NCBI RefSeq assembly: GCF_037038585.1
Contig: NC_092520.1
Coordinates: forward strand, 9,130,501 to 9,194,500
DNA: 64,000 nucleotides
From: Patagioenas fasciata
Taxonomy: Eukaryota; Chordata; Aves; Columbiformes; Columbidae
Direction: 5' to 3'
Shown: one piece after another, positions 13,508 to 25,100 of the stretch
Layout of the letters: every line of letters begins with the position of its first letter
How positions within the stretch are numbered: position 1 is the first letter of the stretch
Notes under the pieces: model-generated
Told to the model about the DNA's origin: nothing
Seen by the model: the letters and a program-made list of their open reading frames with translations, nothing else
Databases searched by the model: none
Position numbers and translations under genes: made by a program

Positions 13508-15265
13508 CCGTGCTTGGGTCTGCATCACCTGGCTGCACTAAGTCTGCTCTGATTGACCTGTTCTGATTTGGGGACAGTGGTCCCCTAAGCACAGCTCATG
13601 AGCAGGACATGCCCACAAAGCCTTCAGATCCTTCAAGCTACGAGAAATGAAAAGCCATGAATGAGAGTGGTGGGGAGAGAAGGTGATGCCACTATGTGCC
13701 ATGTGCTCCCTGCTCTGGTTGTCACTTGCCCCTGAAGAGATTTGAACGACTTCTCAGTGAGTCCTGCACCTCTAAATCAGAAGAGGACTGAGGTACCTCT
13801 GAAGTTTAGAAAAAGCAGGTTATTTCTGTTTTGTTCTTCTAAAATGAAGGCGTCAAAACATTGTGTTAGACATGAAAGGTTTTTGACTTCAGAAGAAGTC
13901 TGTCCATTGTGTTTTCTGAACACATGTTATCTTGTGATCTTCAGGGAGGATAAAAGACGGGCACAGGTTGGCGCACCTTGCGGTTGACTGAGGAAGGCTT
14001 GCTCTTTTGAAGTATCCTACTCCCCTTTTGGCTTCATGAGCCAAAACAATTGGGGCAAAATCATCTTTGTAGAGCCTGCTCTGATTGTGCCTAGAGGTGG
14101 AAAGTCCTATTCCTCAAGCAAAGGAGCTGAGAGAGAAGTGCCAGAGATTTCTTTGTCAGCTAAAAACCTCAGTTACTTGCCTGTTGTTTTGTGCAAAGAC
14201 TGGTGCTGGTGTAAAAGCTGGTGAGGGACAGGCTTGAAACAGTGGTTTAATCCATTTGAAGGAGAACGTGATCAGTCTGAAGTCATTAATGTCTCCCAGC
14301 TAGTATTTGAACCTTGGCATTGCATTTCTTCTGCTTAGTTGGCACTCAAAGAGGCTGACCATGGTGTGGGCAGAGCAGGTCAGAGATGAGGAGGAGCCCT
14401 CTGTGCCTGTTCAAACCGATGGGTGAAAAAACAGTGCAAAAATAAGATAAAATATTGGTTCAGATGGTGATAAATTCTGTCAAATAAACCTAGGTGCATC
14501 AGGGAAAACTAAGGTCAATGGAGCAAATGCAGGGAGAAGACATTATTTTGGGGAATAAACTAAAACATACCCAAAAAACGTATTCCCCAGAACGTGTATT
14601 TACTGTGAATAAACTCCTGGCCTTGTGGCACGTGGTGACCAGGGGAAGCAGGTGGGATTGCGTCTTTCTCCTCCATCATCTGTGCTGCTGTCCCACATCT
14701 GCAGGCAGCGAAGAGCCCATGGCAGGGTGAAACAGAGGACCAAGTCCTGCTGGCAATGCTATGGGAGAATTTCTAGCAATCAAGACACTGGGAGAAGCAG
14801 GAGAGACTGGTGTGTCTGCCTTTCCTGCAGCTCTTGCTGTGTGGGGAAGGCAGCCTATGGCTCCTGTACCTCATTTTTCAGGTGTCTCCATGGGAGCTGG
14901 AGCTTGCTTGTATGAGCTTGAAAGTGGGGAAAGGAAGGGTGAAAGCCACTGGCCCTTGTGTTTTTGTGTTGGGTGGACCTCATCAATCTTTTGGTTAAAT
15001 TGGATTTAATCATCGAAAAATACCAAAAGCATTTACTGCATTGTCCTGTCCAAGTGAAGAAAACCACCTAAGCCTGAAATGCCTCCTGGTGTCCTTCTAC
15101 TGCATTCCTGCTGAGGGACCACCTCTCTGGGTGGTTGCTGCATTCAATTCACCCCTCTTGGCTTCTTGTTCCTACCTGAGGTGACCACGCGTGGGACTGT
15201 GTGATGGAGCAGAGCCGAGCAGCGACCCAAACAAAATAAAACCATGCAAAATTTTACATTTTACA

Positions 15266-15459
15266 ATGAGGGTGGTGAAACCCTGTCCCAGGTTGGCCAG
15301 AGAGGTGGTGGATAACCCATCCCTGGAGACATCCCAGGCCAGGCTGGACGGGGCTCTGAGCAACCTGATCTGGGTCAAGATGTCCCTGCTCATGGCAGGG
15401 GTGGCACCAGAGGAGCTTTGAAGGTCCCTTCCAACCCAGGCTACTCTATGATTCTATGA
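15266..15459 (+). repeat. CR1 LINE 3' end
   Basis: About 195 bases of CR1 3' end: GAAACCCTGTCCCAGGTTGG, GGAGACATCCCAGGCCAGGC, GAGCAACCTGATCTGGGTCA, then the tail with CTCTATGATTCTATGAG. It is well preserved compared with most CR1 copies here, which suggests a relatively young insertion. Confidence 0.95.
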
Positions 15460-16027
15460 GAACTGATCATCTGTGATGCTGGTGGGAACAGCCCAGAGGA
15501 GTCATGAGCTGCCAGGGCTGGATGGGATGGGAGCTGTATAAACTGCCTCTTGCAAAAACAGCTGTGAAAACCAATTTTCTGCCCTGCTGCCAGCCTCGGG
15601 CTCTGCTCCTGTTTCATCTCATGACAGGGCATGTCTCTGTGCTGTAGCCAGCCCTGTTTGTGATTTAAACGAATGTGGCGAGGGGTAGCTGAGGCGTGGA
15701 CAAGCATCCCGTCCCCTGCCCTTGCTGCAGGGTCTGGTCTCTGCCAAAGGGTGGGACAGACAGCTGCAGCCCTGGTGCCTTCAACCACCGCAGGAGGATG
15801 CAAGGCAGAGCCCTGGCCTGCAAACACAAGAGATCAGGGGAAAAAAGAAAAAACAACCAAACAATAAAACATCAAACCTCAAAACCAACAATGTTGCATT
15901 CTGATTTTTTTTTGAAGGCATATAATTCAAAGTGTGATGTATTGCTGAGATGCACATTCCCTGACGGTGGCGAGCGGGGCAGAGGTTGAGACACGTCTCC
16001 CTGGGGAGAGGGAGGGTTGCGTGAGCC

Positions 16028-16050
16028 TGAGTCAGCAGCAAAGGTCACTT
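16028..16050. promoter_or_regulatory. Possible enhancer motifs: MARE/AP-1 next to a nuclear-receptor half site
   Basis: TGAGTCAGCA (16028-16037), an AP-1/Maf-recognition-like sequence, is followed immediately by CAAAGGTCA (16039-16047), an extended nuclear-receptor half site. The surrounding bases 15955-16090 keep more CpG dinucleotides than neighbouring intron. This is motif matching by eye, with no evidence of use. Confidence 0.2.
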
Positions 16051-17067
16051 GGCCGAAAGGCTCGGCTTGCAGGAGGAGATTTCGTAATGGTAAATGATGC
16101 AATGTTTCTGTGTTCAGTGCTGACGGTGTGGTAGGTTAGTGTGTGTGTGCACGTCGGAGGGAGAAACACTGATATTTTTGACGAACAGTTGAATGACAGG
16201 GCAGTGATGGTCAAGCTCTCCTGCCCACTCTACCTCCCAAGTTACTTCTCTCTTCCTTGCTGCTCTGCCTGTTGCTTTCTCCCCTCCTGTGGCCACACTT
16301 CTTGTGTCTTTTCAGTTAGGGCATTTAAGCTTGTTCTTGCATTGTTTGTTTTTGTGTTTTTATTTTTATGGCCTTGGCTCTTCCAGTTCCCATTTGGGGT
16401 CATTATCGCATATGATTAGTATTGTAGCCTAATGAAGGGGATCAGACATAACTCTAGGGTATGTCTGAGCCACTTAATGTTTCTGAGCTCAAAGATCTGC
16501 AAAGGAAGTTTATTTTTAAGCTTCCTGAGAAGATAAATTGGAACATTGGACTGTGTAGGGTACGAGTAATAGAACTGAAATCCCTCTGAGGGGAGCAGTG
16601 TCCTCTGGGATTTGAAGCATCCCAGGGATAATTATCCAGTGCTGAGTAAGTCTTCTTAGTCTTAAAATAGCTTTTAGTGGACGGTTGTGTTTTCTTTCAC
16701 ACTGGCTGGTGTGAAAGCTTGAAACCATGTATTAGCATTTAACCTCATTTGTAAGAGCTCTGTCAACATATTCTTAATACTCTTGTTGTTATCCAGTCCA
16801 CTCTAGGAAAGCTAGGCATGGAAATATGAAACAATTACACAAAATAACAACACCAGGAAATAGAAAAGGGCATTTTTAGAGGCTGCTTTTTAAGGTCCCA
16901 TTCTTTCATGTGTGAAGAGAGAGAGGAGGGAGCTGTAAGGTCTTGTGATGAGGGCTCCAGCTGCTGCAGTTTGGTGGTGCTTTGCAGGGGAACGTAGCTG
17001 CAGCTCAGCAAAGCAGCCAGCACGAGTGCTGTGTCACTGGCCCAGGTGAAGTGACATGTGCCTGTAG

Positions 17068-17197
17068 TGACTCAGCTGTGTCCCTGCTAACCATCTGCTG
17101 ACGTAACGCAGATCATTAGTCACTAATTGATGTGGTTACCCTTTTTTTTAGACTGCTTGGAAAGGCCAAGGATCATGTGGCACGTGGAGCTGAGTCA
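17068..17197. promoter_or_regulatory. Cluster of AP-1 / CRE / E-box motifs, possible enhancer
   Basis: Within 130 bases are TGACTCAGC (17068-17076, AP-1/MARE), TGCTGACGTAACGCA (17096-17110, CRE or bZIP half MARE), a TTAGTCAC (near 17116-17123), CACGTG (17181-17186, E-box) and TGAGTCA (17191-17197, AP-1). The bZIP sites are denser than chance would give, so a bZIP-responsive element in RAB30 intron is conceivable. It is unproven. Confidence 0.25.
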
Positions 17198-19027
17198 GTC
17201 TTTCGCCTCTTTTGCCTTCAGGTCTACCAGGATCTCCGTGGTACTGGGAGAGCTATTTTGGTGGGACCTGTGTCGCCCCCCAGACTACTTCCTGTAAAGA
17301 GATTTTAGACCTTTACAGTATTGCCATGAACTGTATGTTGACCTAGAGAAAACGGGAAGAGCAACAGTAACTCCAAAGTGTCAGAAAATATTTAACATTC
17401 AGACTTGTTTTCACAAGGACCAAAAGATGTGCCATATTCAAATACAAAGCCCCTTGTCATCAACAACTGTGACCACTTTCGAATGAACCAGTTGATTGCA
17501 TGCTGAAGCAACACTGTTGGTCAAGAAACCAGTTTCTGGCGTAGCGCTATTTGTAGTTACTTTTGCTTTCTCTGAGAGACTGCAAATAATAAGATGTAGA
17601 CATTAACACCTTGTGAATACATTTAACTTTTCATTTAGCTATAGCTTTATTCAGCATGACTGTAGATAAGGGTAGCAGCAAACAATCACTGGAGCTTAAA
17701 GAATATTTTTAAAATGAGTACCAAGGCCTCATATTTGTTCTGAAACTGTTTTATTTTTGGGGAATACTGTTTAATTTAATTGTTTTAACTGTTTAACTGT
17801 TGCAGTCTAATCTTTACTCTCAGGCTGTTTGACTATAAGCCTATCTCCTACATTTCACATCTTAGCTCTGTCTCGTCCTCCAGTGCCTTATCTCTAGGTG
17901 CTGGTGGGTTAGGTACCAACACTCAGGTAACACCTTGCCTGGTATCTCAATTCATGGCTTGTCAATCTGTCTCCTTAGCTCTTGTGCCATTACCCCAGAC
18001 AAGTCTTGAGGACAGGTCTTTGGTGGTGTGTATAATACCTGGATCCTCCTGGACACAGCTGAGTTTGGACACTGCCCTTCTGCTCCCTTGTCTATGGGTT
18101 TTTCTGTCTGCCTAAAATCTCCAAGTCTCTTGTGCCTGTTGTTGTTTCTCTTGAAGGTTGCAGACCCTTTCTCTGGTCACTGTGTTGGTGGCACCCTTGG
18201 GTACACTGGAGATGCCAGCGTGGGTACTCGTCCCTCACGCCTTGCTCAGCCACAGCAAACTCTATATTTATCTGTTCTGTCCTCCCCCTACTTCAAGTGG
18301 CCTAAAGAAGCCCTGTAAGTCCTCATCCCTGTAGGCGACCCTGCACATCTCCTGTGACATTGCTGAGACATCAGTGTCTGCATCCTGCCAAGGAGGTTGG
18401 GCATGGTGGGGAGGATGTGTGCTCGATTCCCTCCCAGGCTTGTGTGTTCTCACTTCCCATTTGAGCTTTACTTCAAGCAAGCTATCCTTACAAAACTAAA
18501 GAAAAATTTCCCTGTCTGTTTGGCCCTCATGTGTGGCCCAGATGTGCTCTGTGGGTACCCAGCACCCACCTGGAGGAGCTCATGGGGGGTTTCTGGTTAT
18601 TGCCCCAACAGCAACAAATTATGTGATGCCCTTGGACAATGTGGCAAAATCTACCTTGACGTTTGGAGCTGACACACTTAAAAGGTAAAATAACATTTGA
18701 GGAAATCTAGGAAATGGTGGCTCAGGTTTGTGGAGTGTCGCTTGGAGCCCTGAGAACCAGCATCTCTGATTCAGAGGCAGTCAGGTGAGGCAGCATGGAA
18801 GCTGAAACGTGGCTGAGGCTTCGCAGCAGCTGATGTTGAACTACGTGGATGCTCCAGCTTGGAGCAGGAAGGGCTCTTCTTGGCTCTTCTCCCTTATCTG
18901 AGGAGCCACATGTGTGCCAGGAGACCTTTGTTCTGAATATTTGGAGGAATAAAGTTCAGCAGGAATGAGAAGGCATTTCCCCACCCCTTTGGTTCACGTT
19001 GTGTTGTGCTCTCTGTCTCTCTTGCAG

Positions 19028-19128
19028 CTGTGTAAATGAGTATGGAAGATTATGATTTCCTCTTCAAAATTGTTTTAATTGGCAACGCTGGTGTGGGGAA
19101 GACCTGCTTAGTCCGTCGCTTCACTCAG
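19028..19128 (+). CDS. RAB30: RAB30 exon with start codon (coding part 19036-19128)
   Basis: The exon follows a strong acceptor (CTCTGTCTCTCTTGCAG, AG at 19026-19027). It has eight untranslated bases, then ATG at 19036 with an in-frame TAA directly before it, which fixes the start. It encodes 31 residues including the P-loop GNAGVGKT (residues 16-23) and ends in CAG before the donor GTAAGG at 19129, in phase 0. Confidence 0.97.
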
Positions 19129-22100
19129 GTAAGGTTGGCCACCGCTGGGACATGGGATGTCGGAGTGGGGACAGCACTGGGACAGGAGCGTGGAGCTGTG
19201 CACCAAGGGCTCTGTTGGCATTGCAGCTCTAAAATAATTTGTTGTCCACATTCTTGGTGTATGCATCACCTATAGCAACACACTAGCACAAGCAGCATCT
19301 CTGTGTCTAGTGCTGTACTGAGCCCTGTTGGGGAATCTTGTGTTGGAGAAGGCTCATCCCTCTCCAAAGATAGAAAGTCCCCTCTGGAAGCGACTGGGAC
19401 AACTCCTCCTAATTTGGAGGTGCTCTGGACCAGTTACAAGGACCAGCACATCTTCTGGTGTGCTTCCATGTGCCACTTTCTCTACTTTCTCCCCATCCCT
19501 TGCTGCACAAAGCTTTGTTATTTGCCACTAATTAAATAATCAGGGTCCTGGTCTGTCAGTCCAGTTAAACACCAGACCTTTTTTATGGCAGAGTAACAGG
19601 GATAGGACCAGGCTTCTGTGATCTGGGGCAAGAGAAGACTTTGCATGATACACCTTAAAACACGAGTTGTAGGTTTTTTGTTGCACTCTGCACTAGGAGT
19701 TGTCAGTAATTTTCTTCTTACCATTAACATTAGTTTTAAAGTTGTGGTGGTGTTAAACACTCTCCAAGCGCATGTCAACCCCAAAGTCAACTCCAAAGGG
19801 TTAACTGCAGAAATGTCTGACCACTTCTGCTCCTTGTGCTTTGACAGTGCAGCTGTAGTAGAAGATGGATGTGCCCCAAAATCAGCATGGCTTTGTAGAC
19901 CTAAACACCAGAAATCAAAAAGCTCTTTTTATTTTTTGTTTGCTGTTGCTCCTTTCCAATGGTTCTGCAATCAAATATCCCTAGAATAATTGAATCTTTT
20001 CAGTTGGAAGAGACCCTCAGGATCATCAAGTCCAACCGTAACCTAACTCTAGCACTACACCATGTCCCTAAGAACCATCATGTCAACCCTTGCCATTGCT
20101 GTGGCACCAGTAGTGGCTGGCTTGGTGCTTTGCTCCCAAAATGCTGTGCAGGGGTCTGCCCCTGGTGTTGGGAGCTGCCAGAAATGCCTTTCCATGCCAT
20201 GGTGTGTGGTGGAAGGGAGAGGGAAGGTGTGAGGTTGCAGAAGCAAAGGCATCTCATCCCACATGGGTGCTCCCACCTCTTTCAAGGAGTTGGGAAGTAG
20301 GATGGAGGGTCCCCATCTACCCTTCTGCTGCCTCTTCCAGCTGCACAGAAGCAGAAGGGCTTTTCCTCCTCTATTTTTCCCTGCATGCATCCTCCTTTTC
20401 TCCAGTTTTCCCACCTCTCAAGTCAATGATATGCTACGTGATTAGGGCTGTGTAGGCATGGAAGCACCGTGGTGTTGAATTATAGTCACCTTCGTGCTGC
20501 AGAAATGTAACATTTTCCTCTCTAAATATGGTGGAAATGTGTCTGGGGAGGGCGACGATGGAGAAATAGTTTTGGGGATGGAAAAGGGTGGGCACTCAGA
20601 GACAGCTACAGAAATTTACTTAACAGAACTCTTTTCTTTCAGGGGCTTTTCCCACCAGGTCAAGGAGCCACAATTGGGGTTGACTTCATGATTAAAACTG
20701 TGGAGATAAATGGTGAAAAAGTAAAGGTAGGAGCCTGATGGTTTTCAACATAAACTTGTGGGACAGTACCGTAGCTGAGGTTTCTTGCTGGAAGGCACGT
20801 GGGGAAGGACAGGGCTATATGGCAATGCTGGGGCTAATGATCTTTGCACCCCTCTTCACAATTACCAGCACGATCATAACAGTGAACCTGCCCTAAGGGA
20901 GAAAATGGAAAGGGGAGAACTTGCAAAACTCTATCCTTGCCGAGGAGATGCTGAGATTATGCCTGGCGGTGGTTGAGGAGGCGCGAAGATATGCTTCAGT
21001 GCAATCTCCACTTACAGTGTTTCTGATAAACTGAAATCTGTCATGTTCCCACTGGGACATGCTTGGTGAAGGTCTTCTCCTGTGAGCTCCCGAGATGGCC
21101 AGTGGAGGAGAACAGGCTTCTGGACTTGTGCGGTTCTGCACAACGGAGGCTTACCTTCCACTTCTGCAGAGTTGAGGATTTGGGAGAAGTTGAGATGATG
21201 ACAATACCGATGCTTTGATCAAGTGAGAAGGTCAATATCCATTCTTTCACTCTCCAAAATAGGGTGGTTGCAACCAAACTGCTGCTGGGAAACTGTCCAT
21301 GTCCTGTTTTAACTCCCAATCTGAGCCTGAGCATCACTTGGCAGAGCTACTTTGCCTGGGTCTCAAAATGCACCAGGAACCATTCTCGTGCTTTGATGGG
21401 ATCCATGGTTGGGTTCCAGTGCCTGGAAACATTGGCTGCCATTGCTTTGTTCATTAGTAGAGATTTTGCTAGAGCTGCTGTGGTGCTCAAGGGGTGAGAG
21501 AAGAGTATGGTTATCTGAACCTCTAATGTCAAAGTGTCTAGGGTCTCTGTGCTGCTCCTGGAATTGCACTGCCTACATTAAATCCACGTGCATCAAGGTT
21601 ATAACCGGGGTTGTTTCCCCTTGCTGCCTTCATCAAACCTACTGGTGAGCAAATGGGAGAGTGGCAGCAGCTGGATGTGACATTGAGACCCATTTTTAAG
21701 CTTGTGCTGGGATGTGGACTTGTGCAGATTTTCAACCCTGTTTTTTTTTTTGTTTTTTTTTTTTGTGGTGTTCTGTGTTTGTTGTTGTTGGTTGGGTTGG
21801 GTTTTTTTTTACCTGTAATTGAGTGCCGTGTTTTTTTGAGAATAAAATCGGATGGTGTGTTTCTCAGTTTAAGACAGACTTCAGAAGCCTCCCTGCTGTG
21901 TGTGGAGCTGTACAAACCTATGGCAGGTGATGGTCCTTGACCAGAAGACCTTCCAGCTTAAGCAGGTGGAGGTGAAGAAGTGTGAATATCTTCCTGTGAT
22001 AAAGAGCCAGTTAATGTTCAGCACACCGCTGTGCAAGTGGGACAGAGCAGCGGGGACAGTGCAGTGAGGATCCCATGTAGCCCCTGTGGTGCCAGGGCTC

Positions 22101-25100
22101 AGTCAGTGGTTGCGATGCTCATTAGCAGGCATCTGATGTATCGGGGTTTGCTGGGACATGGATGCTTGTCCAGGCTCCTCAGACAGCAGAGATGCAGCTT
22201 TGTGCCAAAACCAGCGCCAGTGGAGCAGCTCAGAGGATCTAAGCTGGTAGATGGCTTGAATTCCACCTTCAGTGCAGTGCTTATTTTTTTTTTTTTTCAT
22301 ATGTACCTGGCTTAAACCAGCTGTCTTGAGATTGTCCTGGTCAATGGAGAGAGAAAAGCAATCTCAAGGAAGATCAATCCCATCCAATTCAGACACATCT
22401 CCTTTCCAAGCATCTGGTTCCCTGTCAAGTACAGGTGGAGTCTTAAGAACATCGCTTATATCTGATATCTGGTTTTCGGACAGGTGAACTCACCCTAAGG
22501 ATTTCTCTGCGCTTGGCTCGTTGCTCCCATGACATAATCCTGTGTCGAGGGTTAGGATTGCGGGGTGACAATCAAACCCTGGCAGATGTATTGTTAACCT
22601 CCTCCCCCGCCAACGTCCCCCTTTTGCCCTTCCCTCTCCCCTCTTCCCACTCAGGCGATTGGGAGGGAAAGAAGGACAGAGAGAAGAGAGTTGGAAAAAT
22701 TAAAGATGTTTTACTAATGCTACTAATAAGAATAGAGAAAATAATACAAAATATACAAAACCAATCTTGAAAGTCTCAGCAACTGCAGAGCCAGCACCCA
22801 AAGTCCTGGACTGGACTCTGCAGCCAACCGGAGCTGGATTCAGTCTCTCACTAGGCCTCTGTTCTCAGGGACGACTGGCAAGGTCCTCTCCTAATGTCGG
22901 CCATAAACAGAAGGGAAAAAGGAAAAGGGACGAAATCCTCGTGATCTCCCACTTTTATATGAAGTATTCATGTGAATGGAATGTTATACGCAGTTGGTCG
23001 GTTTCTTGGTCACCGATTTCTCGTTGCCCCTCTTGTGAGATGTCCATCCATGCTTATCAATAAGTTTGCATTCCATTGCTATGTTTACCAAAACATGTGT
23101 CTGGTTCTCCAGGAAAACGCAGCTAATACGAAGGCTTTAGCTGACAGGCAAAATTCACTAAAAGAGAAACTTGTTTTTTAACAAAACCAGGACATCCTGT
23201 TTTAAGACTAGCCTGGACTGAGGATGCAAACTCCTTAGGAGAAAGCTGGGAGCAGTCATGCCAACATGGGCTATCTCAGGGGCAAGGATGGTTCAGGGAA
23301 ACTCTACAAGCTAAATTCAAGCTTGTCACAGTGTGGTAAACCCCTGGAAACATCCCATAAATGCATAAGTGTCCACCAAAGCAACATTCTTTCTTAATCA
23401 CCTTGGGGCTGGCTTGTGTTTCACAGAGCCTTAGCAAGTGGTAGGTGGTACACCAGCAATATTTCACGTAGCAAATAATGAGTTGTTAAATTGAAGTACC
23501 TTTCCTGACCCCACCAGTGGAATCAATTGGAGTTGCCAGAGCTCAGCCACAATGACCAAGCTTGAGAGGAAGCTTAGCACGATATATTTGGGTATTTGAA
23601 TGAGCCTTCTGGAGCCTGAAAAGCAAACAGATTTCTTTCAGGGAGTGATCTTGCAGCTGAAACTTTCTGAGTAAGCAGTGCTAGTGAGAATAAACATTTA
23701 ATGAGTGAGAAAAGCAGGAATGACTCAGAGCACAGAGCAATAAAAATGATATCTCAGTCGAACGAGGCTGTTCTCTGACTGCTGGCTCGTTTCACGGTGC
23801 CCAAGCCCTGACTCTGCTCCTGTGCCGGGCAGCATCTCCTGCCCATCTGCTGGGATCCAGGAGGAGAGAGCAGAGCTGCTTACTGAAAAGGTTTTCAGAT
23901 TTGAAAAGAAATGATCGATTTCTGGGGAAAAATACTTTCCAGCTTTCAGAATTGCATTTGGAAGTCAGTGGAGAAGGGACTCGCTAGCATGAAAAAGCTG
24001 TGTGTGAGCCCTATTGGATATGGGCAGCAATTAAAGCTCGCTGAGAGATGAGCTGGGACAGCACTGTGCAGTTCAGGGGTCTTTTGGTCTGCCTGGCCTT
24101 TCTTAGTAAAACCAAAAGTACGTACAACGCATGTGCTAAGAGGCTACACGAATTCAAGTCAAGTACACGTCAATTTTCAGGCTAATCAAAGCTAAACATC
24201 CTCAGTGCTGCAAACAGAGGGCTGTGCTATATGGACCTGTGATCCTATTGCACTCGGTGGGAATGTTCATATGCATAAAGCTAAATGTATATGCAAGTGT
24301 TGGGAGAGCGGGAAGCGTCAGCTGGCTCCAGGAAAATAAACATCTAGGTTTTCTGTTGGCTGACTCAGGCACTGTGCTTTGGTTCCTCTGAAAAAAGTGA
24401 TACAAGTAAAATGGTTGCTGTAAAATATTTTATTTGCAGAGGTAATTGGTGGGCTGAAGTGTGAGATGTGCGTTGGTATGCAGGCAGAGTTTATCCATGG
24501 TGGTGAGGCCAGGGGCTCTTCCCTGCCTTCCCAGCTCACAGGTGGATTCATGGCTGAAGCCAGTTAGGAAACAACTGAGCAACTACAACATTTTCTATAT
24601 TTTTCCATCTACTGGAGTTTGGAGGCTGGTTTGTTTTAATGGGGACCCATTTGTTATCTGAATTTCACATGTAAGTGATTTCACTGCTGGTTTTGTATGT
24701 CAGTTAACTGCAGGTGCCAGCTTCACTCATTTAAATGCAACTGTGCCAAGAGATTAAGCACAAAGGTGCCCAAGAGCTGTGAGCCAGCCACAAAGTACTT
24801 TCTCTGCAAAAATGTACTTTTTCAAAATCATAACCCACATCTGAAACGTGCTACTGGGAGCTCTCATTTCAGACTAACACATTTATTATGAGTAGCTGGC
24901 ATAGTTTGGCTTTGGAACTGGGCAAGAATAAGGTTTTCTCTGTTACAGGATGCTGAATGTATGGAAAAAATCTCAAATACTTTACCTTTTTCTTTCCAAA
25001 GTACACAGGATTCTGTCTGGAAATCAGCCTTTCATGTATTTAATTCCAGGGAGCGGTGCTTTAAAAAAATAAAAGTTGGAGCGGAGAAGTAATCTTTTAT

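Larger units (their letters stand above)
1..19027. other. Upstream / 5'-UTR intron region of RAB30, no coding exon seen
   Basis: This 19-kb stretch ends at a splice acceptor (polypyrimidine tract, then AG at 19026-19027), so at least its right part is intron between a non-coding first exon and the first coding exon of RAB30. I see no CpG-rich promoter in it, so the RAB30 transcription start is probably left of the window. It holds CR1 fragments (201-250, 3067-3518, 7694-7882, 9561-9934, 12463-13507, 15266-15459), a T run near 4130, and short CA/GT-rich patches. The remainder is unique-looking, moderately AT-rich DNA in which I recognise no exon. Clusters of AP-1/MARE-like sites at 16028-16050 and 17068-17197 are possible enhancers. 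Confidence 0.6.

Noticed and set aside
1-19027. RAB30 promoter or non-coding first exon in the left part
   Set aside because: No CpG-rich region of promoter size and no paired exon signals that I could defend.
22767-23063. 98-codon frame within the LTR
   Set aside because: It lies wholly inside the solo LTR and is on the strand opposite to the LTR. It has no homology that I recognise.
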